Below are positions 4,254 to 10,393 of a stretch of DNA of 10,393 nucleotides, one piece after another. Position numbers and translations under genes: made by a program. Source of the stretch: an uncultured Butyricicoccus sp. (lineage in GTDB: Bacteria; Bacillota; Clostridia; Oscillospirales; Butyricicoccaceae); contig CANPPM010000078.1 in the NCBI GenBank assembly GCA_947575935.1, positions 1-10,393 on the forward strand, read 5' to 3'. Below the pieces are notes generated by a model that was not told where the DNA came from, ran no database searches, and saw only the letters and a program-made list of their open reading frames with translations. Positions within the stretch are counted from its first letter, which is position 1, and every line of letters starts with the position of its first letter.

Positions 4254-7244
4254 ATGATGCATAATGAAAATTCGCGGGTCAAAGTCCCGGCATTGGTACA
4301 CCTGACCCGCTTGGATTACGACTATCTCTCGCTGAAGCAGTATCATGGCGAGATCTGTCCTGAAACAAACATTTTCAAACCGCTGTTTTGGGCGGGGGTA
4401 AACCGTATCAACAGATGTTCCCTTTCCGAACCGGAGATTGACCGTCTTTTAGAAGATCTTGCAAGCAAGCTGTCCAACGATGATTTGGGCCGTGCATTCT
4501 ATAAAATCCTCCTGAACGGCATCAACGGCCTGCGCATCATCGACCTGGACGAAGAACGCCAAAACACCTATCATATTGTTACCGAATTGCCTTACCAGAA
4601 CGGGGAGGAGTCTTTCCGGCCCGATATCACATTGCTGATCAACGGCTTGCCCTTGGCCTTCATCGAAGTCAAAAAACCCAACAACCGGGATGGGATCCTT
4701 GCGGAACATACCCGTATCCATACCCGCTTTTCCAGAAAACTATTTCGCCGCTTCGCCAACATCACACAGCTAATGGTGTTTTCCAACAACATGGAATACA
4801 ACGATGCCGACCCAGAACCAATCGAAGGGGCGTTTTACGCTTCCAGCAGTTATGAAACATTGTTTTTCAACCGTTTCCGTGAAGAGGATCCGCAGCTGCA
4901 TACTGCAATCCGTGAGATTGACGGGCAGAAGGAAGATTTCATTCTGACGGACAACAACCTTGTTTCCATCAAAGGGACAAACGAATACCGTACAAACCAG
5001 CATGCGCTGACGCCCACAAACCGGATTTTGACGTCATTATTTTCCCATAGCCGGTTTTTAACACTCCTTACATATGGCTTTGCGTATGTGGAGCGCACCA
5101 ACCGGGATGGGATCAAATCACTGCAAAAACACGTCATGCGATATCCACAGTTTTTCGCGACGATCGCAATTGCGCGGAAATTGAATCGCGGTGTCAAACA
5201 TGGCGTCATTTGGCACACCCAGGGCAGCGGAAAGACCGCCTTGGCCTTCCATAATGTCCGATTCCTGCGGGATTATTACCAGAAGCAAGGGAAGGTTGCC
5301 AAGTTCTATTTTGTCGTAGACCGTCTGGACTTGCTGACCCAGGCCGGGGAAGAATTTGCCGCCCGCGGCCTCCATGTGGAGAAGGTCAATTCCAAGGAGG
5401 GCTTTATCCGGAACATCCGCACCATCGGCACGGCCGGCAATACCGGCGAGGATACGATTACCGTAGTGAACATCCAAAAGTTTTCGGCAGAGTCTATCGT
5501 CCGCAAAGCAGATTACGATGTGAATGTGCAGCGCGTTTATTTCCTTGATGAAGCGCACCGCAGTTATAACCCCAAAGGTTCTTTCCTGGCTAATCTAATG
5601 GCATCAGACCGTGAAGCGGTTATGATCGCGCTCACTGGGACGCCTTTGATTGGCGAAGGATACCACACAAAAGATGTTTTTGGGGAGTACATCCACAAAT
5701 ACTATTACAACCGCTCCATTGCTGACGGATATACCTTGAAGCTCATCCGGGAGGGCATCAAGACTGAATACCGGGTAAAGCTACAGTCTATTTTGGAAGA
5801 ATTGAACATGCGGGAGGGTTCCTTCAAAAAGAAGGATATCTATGCACACCCAAAATATGTATCTGCCCTCGTAAAATACATTGTAGAGGATTTTCGGAAA
5901 AGCCGCGTCGCGCTGGGCGATCCCTCGATTGGCGGTATGATCGTCTGCGATTCTTCCGGCCAGGCCTGCACAGTAGAAGAAACATTGAACGCTTATCCGG
6001 AAATCCGCCATGTGCTGATCCTGCATGATGTGGACGACAAGGATACCCGCCGGGGATACCAGGAGGATTTTAAGAAGGGGAAAATTGACCTACTGGTGGT
6101 CTTTAATATGCTGCTCACTGGCTTTGACGCACCCCGCCTGAAAAAGCAGTACCTGGGACGTGTGATCAAAGAGCATAACCTCTTGCAGACGCTGACCCGT
6201 GTCAATCGGCCCTACCAATCCTTCCGCTATGGTTATGTCGTGGACTTTGCGGATATCCGCACCGAGTTTGATAAAACCAACAAGGCATATTTTGAGGAAC
6301 TGCAGGCAGAGCTTGGGGATGAATTCCAGCGGTATCAGGATATTTTCAAATCTCAGGAGGAAATCAAGCAGGACCTCCAGACGATCCAGGAGAAACTGTT
6401 TCCGTATGCTACGGACAATGCGGAACTGTTTTCCCAGCAGATCACCGCACTGGACGATAAGCAGGAGCTATTGGCTTTGCGCCAAGCCCTAAACACCTAT
6501 AAAGAGCTGATCAACATCATCCAACTGTTTGGCTACGAGGAATTGGCTCAGAAATTCACGATGGAGAACCTTCATGCCCTGTATACGGAAGTTAACGACC
6601 GTATCGCTTTCGTCAATCTGAAACAAAATATGCAAAACGGAGAGGACGTTTCCGCCGTCTTGAACCTGGCTTTCGATCAGGTGGAATTTCACTTCCGCAA
6701 AATCTCGGAGAGTGAGCTGATTGTTGCCGATCAATTTCAGGAAAACTTAGAAAAAACCCGTCAGGAATTGGCGCGCAGCCTTGACCCCAAAGATCCTGCA
6801 TATGTTTCCCTGCTGGAAGAACTCAAACGGATTTTTAGAAAGATCGATATTGAAGAACTGACCGCGGACGAGATGAAACAGAACATCCGGGATTTGGAGC
6901 GTGTCCGTAAGGCGGCCGTACAGCAAAATCTGCAAGATCAGATGCTTTGCGCCAAGTATCAAAATGATGTGAAATATATGCGCGCCCACAAGCGGATCAA
7001 GGCTGCCCCGCCGCCGGTTGGGAGCGATCCTGTCATTTTTGATATCCTCACGGGAATCAAAACGGCGGTCGATCAAAAAGTATTGAAAAATCAGCATGTG
7101 ATGGACAACCATGCCTATTTTTCCCGTACAATCTTGCCAACGATTATTCAGAGCTGCCGCAGCAGCGGGGTGCAGCCAACTGCCGGCCAGGTTCAATTGA
7201 TAGAAGCCTGCATTTCTGGTGAATATTTTGCAGAGAGGATATGA
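4254..7244 (+). CDS. hsdR: Type I restriction enzyme, endonuclease/translocase subunit HsdR (996 aa)
   Basis: The motor and nuclease subunit of a type I restriction-modification complex: with HsdM and HsdS it binds unmethylated target sites, pumps DNA using ATP, and cuts at distant positions. The N-terminal nuclease domain shows the PD-(D/E)xK core: RPD (122-124, D124) and EVK (E138, K140). Superfamily 2 helicase motifs follow in order: Walker A GSGKT (324-328), DEAH (432-435), TGTP (461-464), the segment around LLTGFDAPR, and TRVNRP (648-653). The remaining ~300 residues are helical and charged, as expected for the region contacting HsdM. The length is normal and no motif is broken, so the gene looks functional. 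Its stop overlaps the hsdM start (ATGA, 7241-7244), implying translational coupling. The subfamily (IA-IE) was not determined. Confidence 0.96.
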   Translation: MMHNENSRVKVPALVHLTRLDYDYLSLKQYHGEICPETNIFKPLFWAGVNRINRCSLSEPEIDRLLEDLASKLSNDDLGRAFYKILLNGINGLRIIDLDEERQNTYHIVTELPYQNGEESFRPDITLLINGLPLAFIEVKKPNNRDGILAEHTRIHTRFSRKLFRRFANITQLMVFSNNMEYNDADPEPIEGAFYASSSYETLFFNRFREEDPQLHTAIREIDGQKEDFILTDNNLVSIKGTNEYRTNQHALTPTNRILTSLFSHSRFLTLLTYGFAYVERTNRDGIKSLQKHVMRYPQFFATIAIARKLNRGVKHGVIWHTQGSGKTALAFHNVRFLRDYYQKQGKVAKFYFVVDRLDLLTQAGEEFAARGLHVEKVNSKEGFIRNIRTIGTAGNTGEDTITVVNIQKFSAESIVRKADYDVNVQRVYFLDEAHRSYNPKGSFLANLMASDREAVMIALTGTPLIGEGYHTKDVFGEYIHKYYYNRSIADGYTLKLIREGIKTEYRVKLQSILEELNMREGSFKKKDIYAHPKYVSALVKYIVEDFRKSRVALGDPSIGGMIVCDSSGQACTVEETLNAYPEIRHVLILHDVDDKDTRRGYQEDFKKGKIDLLVVFNMLLTGFDAPRLKKQYLGRVIKEHNLLQTLTRVNRPYQSFRYGYVVDFADIRTEFDKTNKAYFEELQAELGDEFQRYQDIFKSQEEIKQDLQTIQEKLFPYATDNAELFSQQITALDDKQELLALRQALNTYKELINIIQLFGYEELAQKFTMENLHALYTEVNDRIAFVNLKQNMQNGEDVSAVLNLAFDQVEFHFRKISESELIVADQFQENLEKTRQELARSLDPKDPAYVSLLEELKRIFRKIDIEELTADEMKQNIRDLERVRKAAVQQNLQDQMLCAKYQNDVKYMRAHKRIKAAPPPVGSDPVIFDILTGIKTAVDQKVLKNQHVMDNHAYFSRTILPTIIQSCRSSGVQPTAGQVQLIEACISGEYFAERI

Positions 7245-8914
7245 ATGGCATAATGGCCAAGTATTCCATTGAAATTCAAACCAAACAAATGATTGAAGAG
7301 TTGAAAACGATCTGCATCAACTTTGGTTTGGGCGGCTCTCCGGGAGAGTATAAAATTATTACACAGGTATTCCTCTATAAGTACCTCAATGACAAATTTA
7401 TTTATGAGGCAAAAAGAGCGGAGCCTTCCCTGCGTGCAGCACAAAACGTAGAGGAAGCTTTATCTTCCATGCCGGACGGTCAATATGAAATGCTGCTGAT
7501 GATGTTGGGCGGAGATACGGCCAAACTGAAAAAGACACACTATATTTCCTACCTGTTCAACCATCAGAACGATGCTGCGATGAAGAAGGCCCATGGCACC
7601 CCCTATCCATTCTATGAAATGTTTGATGACACGTTAGTGGATATCGCAAACTTCAACTTGGATATCTTCTCTGTCCAGACCGGCGGCGAGGAAAAAATAA
7701 AACTGTTTGAACCGATCTCGCAGTATATTGTTGAGAGTGCGAAAAAACCCTTGTTTTGCCGCGCCCTCATCAACAAGCTGGTAGAATTTAATTTCTCCGA
7801 GGTGTTTGAACAGAAATACGATTTCTTTGCCCAGATTTTTGAATACCTCATCAAAGACTATAATAAAGATTTTGGGAAATACGCCGAGTACTATACGCCG
7901 CAGGCAATCGCTGCTATTATTGCCCGGATCATGGCGCCCGAACCGATCAGCAATGTAACCGTTTATGATCCCGCAGCCGGTTCCGGTACGCTGGTGCTGG
8001 CGCTGGCGCATCAGATCGGCGAGGACAACTGCACGATCTATACACAGGATATCTCGTCAAAATCGAATGAGTTTTTGCGTCTGAATCTGATTTTAAACGA
8101 TCTTGTGCACTCTCTCGGAAATGTGGTGCATGATGATACCCTGCTTGCACCCAAACACCTGAACCCACAGAAAAACGGCCTGGCGAAGTTTGATTATATC
8201 GTCAGCAATCCGCCCTTTAATACAGATTTCAGCGAAAACCGGGAGACATTGGCCGGCGAAAGCTACAAGGAGCGATTCTTTATCGGCGTGCCGAATATTC
8301 CGAACAAAAATAAAAACGGCATGGCCATCTATCTGCTTTTTTTGCAGCATATCATCTACTCGCTGGATGTGAACGGAAAGGCCGCAGTGGTGGTTCCCAC
8401 CGGCTTTCTAACCGCCGGGACAGGAATTCCCAAAAAGATACGAGCGCATCTGGTGAAGCAGCGCATGCTGCGGGGGATTATTTCTATGCCATCCAATATT
8501 TTTGCAAATACCGGCACAAACGTTTCCATTCTTTTTCTGGATAAAGAAAATAAAGAGGGCAAAGTAGTTTTAATGGATGCCTCAAAGTTGGGCGCCAAAG
8601 AAAAAGTCGATGGAAATATGCAAAAGACCGTATTGAATAAAGAAGAGATTACCCGGATTATCCGCACCTTTCACGCAGGAAAACCCGTGGATGATTTTTG
8701 TGTGGCGGTCAGCTATGAGGAAATAGAACAGAAAAAGCTGTCATTCTCCGCCGGACAGTATTTCGATGTGAAAATCGAGTATACAGAGCTGACGCCGGAG
8801 GAATTTGCGCAAAAAATGAATGGCTTCGCAATGCGGCTGAACGGACTGTTTTTGGAAAGCCGTCAATTAGAAGATGAAATTAAAAAGCAGTTGGGGCGGG
8901 TGCAATATGAATAG
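7241..8914 (+). CDS. hsdM: Type I DNA methyltransferase subunit HsdM (557 aa)
   Basis: N6-adenine methyltransferase subunit; two copies join one HsdS to make the modification enzyme that protects host DNA using S-adenosylmethionine. The N-terminal helical domain (about 10-160) has the typical NFGLGGSPGEYKIITQVFLY region. The catalytic domain has EYYTPQAIAAII near 219-230, the SAM-binding motif I DPAAGSG (243-249), and the catalytic motif NPPF (323-326). The length is slightly above the usual ~500-530. I use the ATG at 7241 because it overlaps the hsdR stop; GAGG lies only 2 nt upstream, so the ATG at 7253, four codons in, is a real alternative and would change little. The 3' end overlaps hsdS by 8 nt. 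The ORF is intact. Confidence 0.96.
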   Translation: MNGIMAKYSIEIQTKQMIEELKTICINFGLGGSPGEYKIITQVFLYKYLNDKFIYEAKRAEPSLRAAQNVEEALSSMPDGQYEMLLMMLGGDTAKLKKTHYISYLFNHQNDAAMKKAHGTPYPFYEMFDDTLVDIANFNLDIFSVQTGGEEKIKLFEPISQYIVESAKKPLFCRALINKLVEFNFSEVFEQKYDFFAQIFEYLIKDYNKDFGKYAEYYTPQAIAAIIARIMAPEPISNVTVYDPAAGSGTLVLALAHQIGEDNCTIYTQDISSKSNEFLRLNLILNDLVHSLGNVVHDDTLLAPKHLNPQKNGLAKFDYIVSNPPFNTDFSENRETLAGESYKERFFIGVPNIPNKNKNGMAIYLLFLQHIIYSLDVNGKAAVVVPTGFLTAGTGIPKKIRAHLVKQRMLRGIISMPSNIFANTGTNVSILFLDKENKEGKVVLMDASKLGAKEKVDGNMQKTVLNKEEITRIIRTFHAGKPVDDFCVAVSYEEIEQKKLSFSAGQYFDVKIEYTELTPEEFAQKMNGFAMRLNGLFLESRQLEDEIKKQLGRVQYE

Positions 8915-10157
8915 GGTTTCCATATCAGATTTTATTGATAAAATCGGGGATGGAATCCATGGAACGCCAGCCTACTCTGAAAATGGAACATATTATTTTA
9001 TCAATGGAAATAATTTAAAAAACGGCCATATTGTCGTCGGTCCTGATACTTTGATGATAGAAGACGATGAATATGAAAAAATCAAACGCCCGCTCGACGA
9101 TAACACGATCCTCATTTCCATCAATGGAACGATTGGAAACACGGCGTTTTATCGCGGAGAGAAAATTGCACTTGGAAAAAGTGCATGCTATTTAAATGTA
9201 AAATATTCAGAAAATAAGTATTATCTCCGGTATGTCCTTAGCACGAAGGAATTTTTAAAATACGCATTGCAGGTAGCGCACGGTTCGACAATTAAGAATT
9301 TGGCGCCCAGTCAGATTGCAGAATATTCTTTTTTTGCACCTGACGCTATTTCAAGAGACAAGATTTCCAGCCTCCTCAAAATGTTAGATGATAAAATAGA
9401 CCTGAACAACCGGATTTGCTTTGAACTGGAAAACATGGCAAAAACCCTCTATGACTACTGGTTTTTGCAATTCGACTTCCCGAATGCGGACGGCAGGCCA
9501 TACCGTACCTCCGGCGGCGAGATGGTCTGGAATGAGCAGTTGAAACGGGAGATTCCGAAGGGGTGGACCGTAGGAAAAATTGGGCGGCTTGGCTCTATTG
9601 TATCCGGAGGGACACCGACTACAACGTGTGTTGATTACTATTGCGATAATGGTTTTGCCTGGATTACTCCCAATGATCTGTCAGACAATGATGAAAAAAT
9701 GTTTGTTAGCCATGGAGAACGCGATATTACACAGGCTGGAATTGATAATAGTTCAGCGGTTCTGATGCCGAAACATTCGGTGTTGTTGAGTACACGAGCA
9801 CCCATCGGCTATCTAGCTATTTCCAACAATGAAGTATGCACAAATCAGGGCTTCAAATCGATTATCCCTAATGCTGGTTATCAAGAATACTATATCTATT
9901 ATTTGCTGAAAAGAAATATTCCAGCTATTTCCCGCCAGGGAGCCGGCACTACGTTTCAGGAGGTATCCAAAGAGACGCTATCTGATTTCAGATTGTTGTT
10001 GCCCCCCAAGCCCATTGCAAATGCGTTTGCAAGCACTGTCTCCAGTTTGTGTGAAAATAGGTGCATTCTTGAAAAAGAAAACCGTGAACTGACGAAACTC
10101 CGCGACTGGCTGCTGCCCATGCTGATGAATGGGCAGGCCAGAATCGTTGGGGGATGA
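8907..10157 (+). CDS. hsdS: Type I specificity subunit HsdS (416 aa, two target-recognition domains)
   Basis: Decides which DNA sequence the complex recognises; each target-recognition domain (TRD) reads one half of a split site. TRD1 spans about residues 1-150 (DGIHGTPAYSENGTYYFING region). The first conserved helical spacer runs about 150-190 and contains ELENMAKTLYDYWF (173-186). The segment about 187-220 ends in IPKGW. TRD2 covers about 221-370, opening with SGGTPTTT and WITPNDLSD (252-260). The second spacer includes ENRELTKLRDWLLPMLMNGQ (391-410). The ATG at 8907 overlaps the hsdM stop by 8 nt and begins the TRD proper; an in-frame ATG at 8874 would add 11 residues inside hsdM. The upstream G-rich stretch is a weak ribosome binding site, so coupling is likely. 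Full length, no frameshift. The target cannot be predicted by eye. Confidence 0.95.
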   Translation: MNRVSISDFIDKIGDGIHGTPAYSENGTYYFINGNNLKNGHIVVGPDTLMIEDDEYEKIKRPLDDNTILISINGTIGNTAFYRGEKIALGKSACYLNVKYSENKYYLRYVLSTKEFLKYALQVAHGSTIKNLAPSQIAEYSFFAPDAISRDKISSLLKMLDDKIDLNNRICFELENMAKTLYDYWFLQFDFPNADGRPYRTSGGEMVWNEQLKREIPKGWTVGKIGRLGSIVSGGTPTTTCVDYYCDNGFAWITPNDLSDNDEKMFVSHGERDITQAGIDNSSAVLMPKHSVLLSTRAPIGYLAISNNEVCTNQGFKSIIPNAGYQEYYIYYLLKRNIPAISRQGAGTTFQEVSKETLSDFRLLLPPKPIANAFASTVSSLCENRCILEKENRELTKLRDWLLPMLMNGQARIVGG

Positions 10158-10331
10158 TGCATGGACCATCGCCTTTCAAAAAGCAATTTTGGGGAAGCAT
10201 GTACAAAATGAAAAGCTGCAGCAAACGGGCAGGACTGCCGCCGCATTCTGCATGGTGAAAAAAGGAGCCTTTACGGGACAGGGCGCTATCTCTCTGCAAA
10301 GGCTCCGGGTACTGCCCAATGACAGGCATTC
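10158..10331. other. Intergenic region after hsdS
   Basis: This 174-nt gap between convergent genes holds the minus-strand terminator and nothing else I can support. No plus-strand terminator for the hsd operon is visible, and no second hsdS fragment, recombinase or inverted copy of an hsdS segment is present. A plus-strand frame at 10129-10341 crosses the terminator and is not believable as a gene. Confidence 0.55.
10258..10306 (-). terminator. Intrinsic terminator of the incoming minus-strand gene
   Basis: On the minus strand, GGAGCCTTT (10306-10298) pairs perfectly over 9 bp with AAAGGCTCC (10272-10264), with a 25-nt loop. Six T residues follow directly (10263-10258). The stem starts about 25 nt after the stop codon at 10332. 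There is no T-tract on the plus side, so it does not obviously end the hsd transcript. Confidence 0.7.
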
Positions 10332-10393
10332 TCAGCTGTAATTTCGCGTAATATATTCAGAACGTGCGTATCCTTCTAAATCATGATAGCGTA
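10332..10393 (-). CDS. C-terminal end of an unidentified minus-strand gene (runs off right edge)
   Basis: On the minus strand one frame is open from the right edge for 19 codons and ends in TGA at 10334-10332; the other two frames stop within six codons. The residues end YARSEYITRNYS, a plausible protein tail. A terminator with a T-tract lies about 25 nt downstream, which supports a real gene end. The fragment is too short to identify. The gene converges on hsdS. Confidence 0.55.
   Translation of the reverse strand, partial: RYHDLEGYARSEYITRNYS

Noticed and set aside
8907..10331. Phase-variable hsdS (invertible or repeat-switched)
   Set aside because: No simple-sequence tract, no second hsdS fragment, no inverted copy of an hsdS segment and no recombinase gene in the window.
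10129..10341. Plus-strand 70-codon frame after hsdS
   Set aside because: It begins inside hsdS, crosses the minus-strand terminator and overlaps the incoming gene; no family resemblance.

Overview
The window looks like chromosomal DNA from a low-to-mid GC Gram-positive bacterium, most likely a gut-type clostridium (Bacillota). The grounds are strong GGAGG-type ribosome binding sites, sigma-A-like promoters with 17-nt spacers, hairpin-plus-T-tract terminators, roughly 50% GC, and the flavour of the protein families. This placement is inferred; no rRNA or marker gene is present.

Left part (1-1860). The first 69 bases hold, on the minus strand, the start of an HxlR-family regulator that runs off the left edge. 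It has its own promoter. A 492-nt gap follows and contains a striking ~150-nt nested inverted repeat that could fold into one long hairpin. A small NTF2/SnoaL-like protein (562-933, +) points away from the regulator and converges on a PfkB-family sugar or nucleoside kinase (981-1859, -). The kinase has an extended -10 promoter and, just downstream of it, a LacI/GalR-like operator.

Middle part (1860-3945). An MgtC/SapB membrane protein (2210-2938, +) is driven by a near-consensus promoter with a very short leader. After it come two small hairpins, a Shine-Dalgarno-preceded mini-ORF and a strong intrinsic terminator. Next is a fused carboxymuconolactone-decarboxylase-like/cupin protein (3208-3942, +). 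Its promoter has a 19-nt spacer filled by a perfect 20-bp palindrome, the architecture of promoters activated by MerR-family regulators. No MerR gene lies in the window. The HxlR gene and this promoter both suggest control by reactive small molecules such as aldehydes or quinones, which is inference.

Right part (3946-10393). A complete type I restriction-modification operon, hsdR-hsdM-hsdS (4254-10157, +), is read from one good promoter through a ~245-nt leader carrying two tandem 15-codon ORFs. The three genes overlap by a few bases and look intact: HsdR has nuclease and helicase motifs, HsdM has the SAM-binding and NPPF motifs, and HsdS has two target-recognition domains. GC content drops in both recognition domains and rises in the conserved spacer between them. 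Beyond hsdS, a minus-strand terminator and the last 19 codons of an unidentified minus-strand gene enter from the right edge.

I see no insertion sequence, CRISPR array, tRNA or rRNA gene. Apart from the restriction operon this looks like ordinary chromosome. The most noteworthy signals are regulatory: the MerR-type palindrome, the long hairpin, and the leader ORFs.
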